Assembly (NCBI GenBank): GCA_910589095.1
Contig: CAJUSN010000025.1
Span: 1-21,040, forward strand
DNA: 21,040 bases
Reading direction: 5' to 3'
Origin: an uncultured Muribaculaceae bacterium
GTDB taxonomy: Bacteria; Bacteroidota; Bacteroidia; Bacteroidales; Muribaculaceae
Made by a program: the position numbers and the translations under genes. Of this stretch, positions 1 to 6,514 are shown piece by piece (within the stretch, counting starts at the first letter, position 1; every line of letters begins with the position of its first letter). The notes under the pieces were generated by a model, which was not told the origin of the DNA, searched no databases, and was given only the letters and a program-made list of their open reading frames with translations.

Positions 1-340
1 CAAGGACACCATGGTCAGCGCTGAAGGCGGTGAATGGCGTCCGCTCTACACATTCCCCGAATTGATGGAGAAATTGGGTAAAGCGCCGGTATCGCAACCG
101 AAATCCGATTCAATGAAAACCGCTTGCGGTGTGCTTGCCATACTTATAGGCTGGCTCGGACTGCAATATTTCCTTATTGGGAAAACAGCCGGTGGACTTA
201 TCAACATTGGACTTTCATTGATTACTTGTGGTGCGTGGTCTGTGATTAATCTCATCCAAGGCATCATGATTCTGTGCATGAGCGATGAGCAATGGAGGCA
301 GAAATACGTGGATTCCACTTCCGTGTATCCTTTGTTCTGA
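1..340 (+). CDS. GYF_2-TM2 domain membrane protein, 5' end outside window
   Basis: The reading frame is open to the left edge, so the gene starts before the window; the ATG at 11 is probably internal. The first visible residues (KDTMVSAEGGEWRPLYTFPEL) resemble the end of a GYF_2 (DUF4339) domain, in which a 'T-x-V...W.pl...eL' pattern closes the fold. A linker follows, then a hydrophobic pair of helices at about residues 40-60 and 65-90 counted from the ATG at 11 (GVLAILIGWLGLQYFLIGK, then GGLINIGLSLITCGAWSVIN), which is the TM2 fold: helix, short turn with Gly, helix ending in W. Such proteins sit in the inner membrane; GYF_2 probably makes protein contacts in the cytosol. No biochemical role is known to me. 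It converges on the DUF4831 gene with hairpins between them. The family call is good for TM2 and moderate for GYF_2 because most of that domain is missing. Confidence 0.75.
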   Translation, partial: KDTMVSAEGGEWRPLYTFPELMEKLGKAPVSQPKSDSMKTACGVLAILIGWLGLQYFLIGKTAGGLINIGLSLITCGAWSVINLIQGIMILCMSDEQWRQKYVDSTSVYPLF

Positions 341-355
341 CAATTATAGCTACAT

Positions 356-407
356 TACTTAATATGACAATGGCGCCCTCGATAGGGCGCCATTGTCATA
401 TTAAGTA
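356..407. terminator. Long perfect hairpin between convergent genes
   Basis: Arms 356-379 and 384-407 are perfect reverse complements (24 bp) around a 4-nt loop (CGAT). The core is GC-rich (GGCGCCC) and the outer part is AT-rich. It lies 15 nt after the TM2 stop and downstream of the DUF4831 gene on the other strand, so a bidirectional terminator is the simplest reading. There is no U-run after the stem on the plus strand; the AT-rich outer arm would have to serve instead. Confidence 0.7.
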
Positions 408-437
408 TGCGGTAGATATCTATTGTTGTTGATTCAA

Positions 438-464
438 CTTACCACAAATCTGATTTGTGGTAAG
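438..464. terminator. Second hairpin, downstream of DUF4831 gene
   Basis: Arms 438-450 and 452-464 form a perfect 13-bp inverted repeat (CTTACCACAAATC and its complement) with a single central base, so the real loop would use some of the inner A/T pairs. It is 35 nt beyond the stop of the minus-strand DUF4831 gene. No clear T-run follows, so termination is inferred from position. A small third hairpin (473-478/482-487, TGCCAA/TTGGCA) lies between it and the gene. Confidence 0.5.
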
Positions 465-499
465 GCCTGTAGTGCCAACTTTTGGCAGAGCGCGAAGTG

Positions 500-1576
500 T
501 TATTCTATTGTGCCAATCTCGGTAAGCGCTCCGGTGATTGGGTTGAAAAGGGCATAGGCCGGAGCTTTTTTATCAGTAAACAAGTTGGGGTCAAGGCCAA
601 ACACCACGCCATACTGAGCAACTTCCACCGGACGCGATGCTCGCTGCTTACCGTCGTAGCTCACGCTGACAGTAGCTTTCCCCGGTATTCGGTAGGCAAG
701 GCCCCCTTTGGGGAAGCGTTTCTCTTCGCCTTTTTCATTTTTTGGAAGTTCGCCGCGCTCGGTAACTGCGATGTCGATATAAATGGGGGCTCCACTGAGA
801 TTGTCGGGGTCTACGAATCCGTCGGTCATTGACAGGCGCGCTATAACATTGCGGGGATTGGTTGGACCGGGGGTGACGTTGACTGTGGTGATTTCTGTGG
901 ATTTCTGGACTGTTCCGAGAAACATTGCAGTAAGTGCTTCTTCCTGAGCTGCAAGATTATCAAGTACAAGCTGCATGGCTTGGCCGTCGGCCGGCATGTT
1001 TTCGGCATTTCCTGACAGGATTTCCGAGCGGGTTTCACGCAGCTCATAAATTCGGGCAGCAGCGAGCTCAGCCCGTTTGGCCGATGACGGACTCTGTAGC
1101 ATTTCGGCTGTGACAGCCTGCTTGGCCACCGGGAGTTCCAGAATTGTGGGCTGTGCATCTACGGCTACAGGCAGGACCGGAGCCGGAGTTTCAGGAACTT
1201 GGTCAGTGTTGATGCAGAGAGGCATATTCTGGTCATTGACCATCATGAAAGGTGTGGTACCGGCTTTGAATTGAACAAGGTAGCGTTCATCGGGATCGGT
1301 AATGCCCCTGGGAATGATATTTACTGATTTTAATTCGTAGGCCGTGGATGATTCGGTGATAGGTTCGGTGCCAAGATATTTCTTGGCATATTTGAAAAAC
1401 TCACCCGGAGTCTTCACCGTCTTTTCAGCTTCAAGTGTGACGTCAACGGTTGTGACCGGCAGGGAGTAAATCAGTCCGTATTCGTTGATCTTTCCTGCCG
1501 TGAGCTTTTGCGTGGTCTGGGCAGAGGTGCTTGCTATGCAAGCGGCTGCCATTAGTGTGAGAAATGTATATTTCAT
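500..1576 (-). CDS. DUF4831 family secreted protein
   Basis: This 358-aa protein has an N-terminal Sec signal peptide (MKYTFLTLMAAACIASTSAQ, cleavage likely after SAQ), so it should be periplasmic or at the outer membrane. The start of the mature region (KLTAGKINEYGLIYSLPVT, then a 'PGEFFKYAKKYLG' motif near residues 57-69) matches what I remember of DUF4831, a family found in Bacteroidetes. The middle third is rich in Ala, Glu and Leu and probably helical (about 155-225); the C-terminal third looks beta-rich, with a 'GLAYRIPGKATVSV' stretch. Function is unknown. It begins 18 nt after the nnr stop on the same strand, so it is most likely co-transcribed with nnr; no promoter of its own is visible. 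No truncation is seen. Confidence 0.8.
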   Translation of the reverse strand: MKYTFLTLMAAACIASTSAQTTQKLTAGKINEYGLIYSLPVTTVDVTLEAEKTVKTPGEFFKYAKKYLGTEPITESSTAYELKSVNIIPRGITDPDERYLVQFKAGTTPFMMVNDQNMPLCINTDQVPETPAPVLPVAVDAQPTILELPVAKQAVTAEMLQSPSSAKRAELAAARIYELRETRSEILSGNAENMPADGQAMQLVLDNLAAQEEALTAMFLGTVQKSTEITTVNVTPGPTNPRNVIARLSMTDGFVDPDNLSGAPIYIDIAVTERGELPKNEKGEEKRFPKGGLAYRIPGKATVSVSYDGKQRASRPVEVAQYGVVFGLDPNLFTDKKAPAYALFNPITGALTEIGTIE

Positions 1577-1594
1577 AGGTGATGGGATGTTGCG

Positions 1595-3124
1595 TTATTT
1601 ATTGGCATGTGTCATTATCTGATGGATTGCCGGACCGACGGCATCGGCAATATCGCCTGCTATGGTACCGTAGACTCCTTTTTGTGCAGCAGCTATTTCT
1701 CCTGCACGTCCATGAATGAACGGGGCCATTATGGCGGCGATTTCCGGCTTGTATCCCTGTGCCATGAGAGCAAGGATTATTCCGGTGAGCACATCGCCGG
1801 AACCGGCTGTTGCGAGCGCCGGTGTGCCTCCGGAATTTATGTACACTTTTCCGTCGGGACGCACAAGTTTGGTGTAACGGCCTTTCAGGAGAATGAGAAT
1901 ATTGTAGAAGCGAGATGCTTCTATAGCTTTCATAAGTCGGGCCTCCTCATTGGGCTGCTCACCGAAAATGCGGTCGAATTCTCCCTGGTGAGGGGTGAGG
2001 ACTGAGAGCGGAGGGATTTTTTCAAGCATTGAGGGGCGGGCGGCAATGCAGTTGAGGGCGTCGGCATCAATAATAAGTGGTTTTTTGGAGCGCATGAAAA
2101 GCGCTTCGACAGCTCCCACCGTTACCTCGGCGGTCCCTATTCCGGGACCGATGGCAATGGCCGAGTAGTCATGCTCTATGCGCACTTCACTGATGCGCAA
2201 TTTGTCATCGTCACTTTCAAAAAGGGCCTCAGGCACTGCGGTCTGCACAACAGGAAATGAGCACTGCGGTCCATAAACCGTCAGTTTGCCTATGCCTGAA
2301 CGCAGAGCTCCACGAGCGGCAAGTACAGATGCTCCCACCATACCAAACCGTCCGGCTGCAAGCAGTCCGTTGCCAAAGTCGGCCTTTGAGCAAAATTCCG
2401 GTCGGGGACGAAGCAGTCCCCACACTTCCCCCTCCTCAATGAGATGAAAATTTGTTTTTGTTTTTTCAATTGCTTCGGGGCTGAGTCCTATATCCAGCAC
2501 TTTCCAGTTGCCAACTATTTCAGCATTGTCGGCGAAGAAAAAGGCTATGCGGGGAAACTGAACGGCAAGCGTAAGATAGGCGTGTACCATGTTACGCTCC
2601 TGTCCGCGCCTGTTCCACTCGGCAAACATTCCGCTGGGAATGTCGATTGACACCACTTTGGCCCCTGATTCATTGATGTAGCGCACCAGCATGAGGAAGC
2701 CACCCGAAAGCGGTTCGCGCAGTCCGGAGCCGAATAAACCGTCGATTACAAGGTCAGATGGTCCGAGATCCGGCGGGTTGAATACCTTGGTAACTTGGTT
2801 GAGCTGTACGTCGGGTGCACGCTGAATCAACAGATCGCGACATTTCTTGCAATCAGGCTTAAGTATGCTGCCTCCAATGTTGAACAGATAGACTTCGGGG
2901 TTGAACCCCATCTGAGCCAGATGGAGGGCCGTGATCAACGCGTCGGCTCCGTTATTTCCCGGGCCGGCAAACACCACCGTGCGTTTTGACGGGCGGAAAC
3001 GTGCGGCAATTTCCGTGGCAGCTGCGTGGGCCACGCGTTCCACAAGGGTGAGCGTGGTGATTGTTTCTGATTGTAGTGTGTGACGCTCGATGGCGCGTAT
3101 GTTTTCGGTGGTAAAGAGTTTCAT
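1595..3124 (-). CDS. nnr: Bifunctional NAD(P)H-hydrate repair enzyme (epimerase + dehydratase)
   Basis: This 509-aa fusion repairs damaged NADH and NADPH. The N-terminal YjeF_N domain (about 1-220) epimerises R- and S-hydrates; it shows GPGNNGADALI (54-64), DLVIDGLFGSGL (124-135) and VSIDIPSG (158-165). The C-terminal carbohydrate-kinase-like domain (about 235-505) is the ADP-dependent S-NAD(P)H-hydrate dehydratase: GPGIG (326-330), DADALN (353-358), LTPHQGEF (376-383) and the catalytic GSGD (441-444) followed by VLTGII. Length matches full fusions. The epimerase loop normally reads GNNGGDGL; Ala replaces Gly at residue 60 and also at 62. It leads an operon with the DUF4831 gene. A TAnnTTTG box on the minus strand at 3228-3235 is a likely promoter, giving a leader of about 100 nt. 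Confidence 0.93.
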   Translation of the reverse strand: MKLFTTENIRAIERHTLQSETITTLTLVERVAHAAATEIAARFRPSKRTVVFAGPGNNGADALITALHLAQMGFNPEVYLFNIGGSILKPDCKKCRDLLIQRAPDVQLNQVTKVFNPPDLGPSDLVIDGLFGSGLREPLSGGFLMLVRYINESGAKVVSIDIPSGMFAEWNRRGQERNMVHAYLTLAVQFPRIAFFFADNAEIVGNWKVLDIGLSPEAIEKTKTNFHLIEEGEVWGLLRPRPEFCSKADFGNGLLAAGRFGMVGASVLAARGALRSGIGKLTVYGPQCSFPVVQTAVPEALFESDDDKLRISEVRIEHDYSAIAIGPGIGTAEVTVGAVEALFMRSKKPLIIDADALNCIAARPSMLEKIPPLSVLTPHQGEFDRIFGEQPNEEARLMKAIEASRFYNILILLKGRYTKLVRPDGKVYINSGGTPALATAGSGDVLTGIILALMAQGYKPEIAAIMAPFIHGRAGEIAAAQKGVYGTIAGDIADAVGPAIHQIMTHANK

Positions 3125-3164
3125 TTCAAAAGTTGGATAGCTACATTTTTTTCTGCTCGCGGGT

Positions 3165-3194
3165 CATGAGCTCGTGCATGAATCGCACCTCATG
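3165..3194 (-). promoter_or_regulatory. Hairpin in the nnr leader, possible tiny ORF
   Basis: On the minus strand CATGAG (3194-3189) pairs with CTCATG (3170-3165) and, nested, GTGC pairs with GCAC around GATTCAT, with a GAG bulge. It lies in the leader implied by the -7 box at 3228-3235. A 12-codon ORF (MHELMTREQKKM, 3179-3141) overlaps it and ends 16 nt before the nnr ATG. Either could affect nnr translation; neither is proven. Confidence 0.25.
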
Positions 3195-3227
3195 GGAGAA
3201 AGAATATCCGCCGGGTGTTACAGGTTA

Positions 3228-3235
3228 CAAAATTA
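3228..3235 (-). promoter_or_regulatory. Candidate Bacteroidetes -7 box for nnr
   Basis: The minus strand reads TAATTTTG, an exact match to TAnnTTTG. No good TTTG -33 element is present at the expected 19-21 nt spacing. It diverges from the hpt box at 3269-3276, 33 nt away. The leader it implies contains a hairpin (3165-3194). Confidence 0.45.
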
Positions 3236-3268
3236 TAAAATTCTTTTTTCACTACGCGAGATTTTTAT

Positions 3269-3276
3269 TAATTTTG
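3269..3276 (+). promoter_or_regulatory. Candidate Bacteroidetes -7 box for hpt
   Basis: TAATTTTG matches TAnnTTTG and ends 33 nt before the hpt ATG. The -33 region is only a T-run (about 3244-3250), so the match is partial. Position before a gene with no upstream partner on this strand supports it. Confidence 0.5.
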
Positions 3277-3309
3277 CGCATTGTAACATAAAAAAGTTTT
3301 TTCACACTG

Positions 3310-3861
3310 ATGAAACAGGTAACCTACAAGGGACTCACATTTGTTCCTTATCTCGAGAGCGAAAAAATTCAGGAGCGAGTTAAAGCCCTGGGCGCAAAGA
3401 TTACGGAAGAATGTAGAGGTAAGCGGCCCTTGTTCCTTTGTGTGCTTAACGGAGCGTTTCCTTTTGCATCGGATCTTTTCCGCAGCGTGGACCTTCCCGA
3501 TGCAGAAATCTCTTTCATTCGCTTGAAAAGCTATGAGGGGACTGCAAGCACGGGAGTTGTCAAGGAAGTGCTTGGTCTTTCCGAGGATATAGAAGGCCGC
3601 ACAGTGATTGTGCTTGAAGATATTGTCGACACCGGCAAAACCATCCATCGTCTGGTGGAAGATTTGAAAGCCAAAGGACCGGCTGATGTTAAGATCGCTA
3701 CACTTCTTTTCAAACCGGAAGCATTGAAAGCGCCGGTTAAGCCTGATTATGTGGGCTTCGAGATTCCTACAGATTTCATAATCGGCTACGGACTGGATTT
3801 GGACGGACTTGCCCGCAATCTTCCCGACATCTGGGTGTTGTCGCCCGATCATGACAAGTGA
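3310..3861 (+). CDS. hpt: Hypoxanthine phosphoribosyltransferase
   Basis: This cytosolic purine salvage enzyme makes IMP or GMP from hypoxanthine or guanine and PRPP. The 183-aa length is normal. Seen: a substrate flap LKSYEGTASTG (72-82), the PRPP-binding loop VIVLEDIVDTGKT (99-111) with its two acidic residues, FKPEA (135-139), and the C-terminal GYGLDLDGLARNLPDIW (159-175), a hallmark of bacterial HPRTs. The ATG at 3310 lies 33 nt after a TAnnTTTG box. In Bacteroides hpt is usually followed by adk, as here, but a 176-nt gap separates the two, so co-transcription is not certain. Confidence 0.95.
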   Translation: MKQVTYKGLTFVPYLESEKIQERVKALGAKITEECRGKRPLFLCVLNGAFPFASDLFRSVDLPDAEISFIRLKSYEGTASTGVVKEVLGLSEDIEGRTVIVLEDIVDTGKTIHRLVEDLKAKGPADVKIATLLFKPEALKAPVKPDYVGFEIPTDFIIGYGLDLDGLARNLPDIWVLSPDHDK

Positions 3862-3883
3862 TTGAAAAATAGTATTGAAAGCA

Positions 3884-3899
3884 TGTGTCACGTGAACCT
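3884..3899. other. parS-like palindrome (candidate ParB binding site)
   Basis: The 16 bases agree at 13 positions with the widespread bacterial parS consensus TGTTTCACGTGAAACA; the central TCACGTGAA is exact. The site lies in the non-coding hpt-adk gap, not inside a gene. A parB gene is in the same window, about 15 kb away. The same bases also form a 5-bp hairpin (GTCAC/GTGAC, 3887-3891/3900-3904), so a structural role is an alternative. Confidence 0.35.
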
Positions 3900-4037
3900 G
3901 TGACGTATTGCTGAGTGTTATAGCTATATCCCGCAAAGTATTCCTCATGAAGCTTTCCCGGAGAGAGCGGCAGGGAAGAACGCGGTAATGCTTTACAGTC
4001 AAAAAAACAAACTCTTTTAACTGAAATTCGGATTTAG

Positions 4038-4616
4038 ATGTACAACTTAGTGGTTTTCGGTGCCCCCGGTAGCGGTAAAGGCACACAGAGCGCCCGGCTT
4101 ATTGATGAATACGGCCTCTATCATATATCGACAGGTGAATTATTGCGTGATCACATTGCGCGTGACACCGCTTTGGGAAAAGTGGCCAATGAATATATTT
4201 CCAAAGGTCATCTCATTCCCGATAAGTTGATGGTTGATATCCTTGAACACACTCTCGACAGCAATCCTGAAACAGCCGGAGGCGTTATATTCGACGGTTT
4301 TCCCCGCACTATAGAACAGGCCGATGCTCTCAACGAGATGCTTGAGCGTCGTGGCGCGGCAGTGGATGCCGTGGTGGGCCTCGAGGTTGAGGACAAGGAG
4401 CTTATAGAGCGCCTGTTGAAACGCGGCCAGGAGAGTGGCCGATCTGACGATAATATAGACACTATCAATGAGCGCTTGAAGGTGTATAACAATCAAACCG
4501 CACCTCTGCGTGAATATTACATCCGCCAGGGTAAATATCACGGAGTGAAGGGCTCAGGCTCCATCGATGATATTTTCAATGACATTCGCCAGCGCCTCAA
4601 CAAGGGCCGCAAATAA
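4038..4616 (+). CDS. adk: Adenylate kinase, short-LID form
   Basis: Adenylate kinase interconverts ATP + AMP and 2 ADP in the cytosol. The 192-aa protein has the P-loop GAPGSGKGT (8-16), the AMP-binding region STGELLR (31-37), FDGFPRT (85-91), and a short LID around GRSDDN (134-139) with no zinc-binding cysteines, as in the short bacterial forms. Arg residues near 129, 135 and 146 match the usual phosphate contacts. It starts 176 nt after hpt; I see no good TAnnTTTG box in that gap. proC follows after 24 nt, so adk probably leads an adk-proC-proB-proA unit. In Bacteroides the next gene is often obg; it is not here. Confidence 0.95.
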   Translation: MYNLVVFGAPGSGKGTQSARLIDEYGLYHISTGELLRDHIARDTALGKVANEYISKGHLIPDKLMVDILEHTLDSNPETAGGVIFDGFPRTIEQADALNEMLERRGAAVDAVVGLEVEDKELIERLLKRGQESGRSDDNIDTINERLKVYNNQTAPLREYYIRQGKYHGVKGSGSIDDIFNDIRQRLNKGRK

Positions 4617-4640
4617 TCCGTGGGCCGTAATTGACAAGTC

Positions 4641-5411
4641 ATGAATATTTCCATTATTGGTGCCGGAAATATGGGTGGCGCTCTTGCCGCGGCAATCGAT
4701 TCAACGCTGCACACGGTAAGGGTGTCGAATCCATCGGCAGGAAAGCTGGAAGTTTTAAAATCTGAACATCCCGATGTTCAGATTTTTACTTCTAATAAAG
4801 AGGCAGTCAGCGGTGCTGATATTATCATTCTCGCTGTTAAGCCGTGGATTTTGCCTGGGGTGATTGAGGAGCTGCGCAAGGAATTGCTTATCGCCAAGGC
4901 AATCATATCGGTTGTTGCCGGCGTTGAGGCCCGTGAGCTTTGCTCCATGATTGGAGAGGGCGCACCGGCATGTTATTACATGATACCTAACACGGCAATA
5001 GCTGTGGGCCAAGGTATGACTTTTGTCAGTGCATACGGCTCCGACCCAGCTATGGATTCCGATGTAAGAGAGTTGCTCGCCCGCAGTGGCGAACTCATGT
5101 TCGTGGAACCGCGGCAAATGACAGCCGGAATGGCTGTGGCTTCCTGTGGGATAGCTTATGCCATGCGTTATATCCGCGCGGCTGCGGAGGGTGGTGTTGA
5201 ACTTGGATTGGCGCCCGACAAGGCAACGAAAGCTGTGGCTCAAACGCTCCGTGGGGCTGCTGCACTGCTGGAGAAAAGAGGTCTTCATCCTGAGCAGGAA
5301 GTGGATCGCGTTACCACTCCCGGCGGCGTAACCATCCGCGGTCTCAATGCCATGGAGCAAGCCGGTTTCACTGCGGCTGTCATAGCCGGTATAAAAGCGT
5401 CCAAACCATGA
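4641..5411 (+). CDS. proC: Pyrroline-5-carboxylate reductase
   Basis: ProC carries out the last step of proline synthesis, reducing 1-pyrroline-5-carboxylate with NAD(P)H. The 256-aa protein has an N-terminal Rossmann fold (IIGAGNMGGALA from residue 5), the central ILAVKPW (62-68) and IPNTAIAVGQG (117-127) motifs, and the C-terminal signature VTTPGGVTIRGLNAME (about 224-239). It begins 24 nt after adk, and its stop overlaps the proB start by 4 nt (ATGA), suggesting translational coupling. An unusual feature is a perfect 14-bp inverted repeat followed by a T-run inside the gene at 4757-4786. Confidence 0.95.
   Translation: MNISIIGAGNMGGALAAAIDSTLHTVRVSNPSAGKLEVLKSEHPDVQIFTSNKEAVSGADIIILAVKPWILPGVIEELRKELLIAKAIISVVAGVEARELCSMIGEGAPACYYMIPNTAIAVGQGMTFVSAYGSDPAMDSDVRELLARSGELMFVEPRQMTAGMAVASCGIAYAMRYIRAAAEGGVELGLAPDKATKAVAQTLRGAAALLEKRGLHPEQEVDRVTTPGGVTIRGLNAMEQAGFTAAVIAGIKASKP
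4757..4786 (+). promoter_or_regulatory. Terminator-like hairpin inside proC
   Basis: Arms 4757-4770 (AAAATCTGAACATC) and 4773-4786 are exact reverse complements with CC between them; a T-run overlaps the 3' arm end (4783-4787). It covers about codons 39-49 of proC. The form is that of an intrinsic terminator or attenuator, but the stem is AT-rich and the site is translated, so ribosomes would normally melt it. Function is inferred only from shape. Confidence 0.35.
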
Positions 5412-6514
5412 TGAGTGCGAAAGCTTCATGGCACCGTGTTGCGGTGAAGATAGGCAGCAATGTGCTCACCCGTCCCGACGGAACGCTTAACGTGACGCGG
5501 ATGTCGGCGCTTGTTGATCAAGTGGCTCTGCTAAGGTCCTACGGGGTGGAGGTGGTGCTGATTTCTTCCGGAGCTGTGGCCAGCGGTCGCAGCGAACTCC
5601 GATCATGTCCGGACCTGAAACTTGATTCGGTGAAGCAACGTCAGCTGTTTTCGGCCGTGGGTCAGGCAAAACTCATCAATCGCTACTACGAACTTTTTCG
5701 TGAGCATCATCTGGCAGTGGGGCAGGTGCTGACAATGAAGGAGAATTTCGCTACGCGTCGCCATTATCTCAATCAGCGTCAATGTATGGAAGTGATGCTT
5801 GAGGCCGGTGTAATTCCCATTGTCAACGAGAATGACACGGTGAGCGTCACCGAACTAATGTTCACGGACAATGATGAGCTTTCGGGTCTTATAGCTACAA
5901 TGCTCCACGTGGATGCTCTTATAATCCTGAGTAATATCGACGGAGTTTTCACTGGAAATCCTTCCGATAAGGAGTCGCAACTCATTGAGAGTGTGCAACC
6001 GGACGACGATCTTAAGGATTACATCTCCTCAGAGCGTTCGGGATTCGGTCGCGGGGGCATGTTGACAAAATGCAACATTGCACGCCGTGTGGCACGCGAG
6101 GGTATAGAAGTGATAATAGCACGCGGAACGGCTCCGGATATTCTGACACGTCTTTACACCGAGCCATATGCGGTGAAGTGCACTCGCTTTGTTGCCTCCG
6201 AGTCGCCCACTCCGGCACTGAAGCGCTGGCTGGCCCATTGCACTGATTTTGCCAAAGGGGTGATTACAATCAATGCCGGTGCCGTAGAATCGGTGACCGG
6301 TCCTGAGCCTGTGAGCATTCTCCCGGTTGGTGTGACTGCTGTCGATGGCAATTTCGGAAAGGATGATTTGATAGATGTTGCCGACCCTGACGGGCGTGTG
6401 ATTGCTGTTGGACGCGCCACCTGCGATAGCGAACAGGCGCGTCGCGAAATGGGCTGTCACGACTGTCGGCCGTTGATACATTATGACTATTTATATCTCT
6501 ATGAACAATCTTGA
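5408..6514 (+). CDS. proB: Glutamate 5-kinase with PUA domain
   Basis: ProB phosphorylates L-glutamate to gamma-glutamyl phosphate, the first and usually feedback-controlled step of proline synthesis. The 368-aa protein has the amino-acid kinase domain (about 8-260: VAVKIGSNVLT at 11-21, LISSGAVASG at 51-60, IVNENDTV near 138, GRGGMLTK near 214) and a C-terminal PUA domain (about 278-360), the architecture of the E. coli enzyme. Its first ATG overlaps the proC stop (ATGA); a second Met follows directly. The 3' end overlaps the start of proA, so proC, proB and proA are probably translationally coupled. Confidence 0.95.
   Translation: MMSAKASWHRVAVKIGSNVLTRPDGTLNVTRMSALVDQVALLRSYGVEVVLISSGAVASGRSELRSCPDLKLDSVKQRQLFSAVGQAKLINRYYELFREHHLAVGQVLTMKENFATRRHYLNQRQCMEVMLEAGVIPIVNENDTVSVTELMFTDNDELSGLIATMLHVDALIILSNIDGVFTGNPSDKESQLIESVQPDDDLKDYISSERSGFGRGGMLTKCNIARRVAREGIEVIIARGTAPDILTRLYTEPYAVKCTRFVASESPTPALKRWLAHCTDFAKGVITINAGAVESVTGPEPVSILPVGVTAVDGNFGKDDLIDVADPDGRVIAVGRATCDSEQARREMGCHDCRPLIHYDYLYLYEQS

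Noticed and set aside
3268..4086. Long minus-strand open frame (272 codons) across hpt and the hpt-adk gap
   Set aside because: It lies opposite hpt, which has clear family motifs, and its translation resembles no family I know; it is a shadow frame.
5901..5916. TGCTCCACGTGGATGC inside proB, parS-like
   Set aside because: Only 12 of 16 bases fit a GTTCCACGTGGAAC-type site and it encodes conserved protein residues, so chance is likely.
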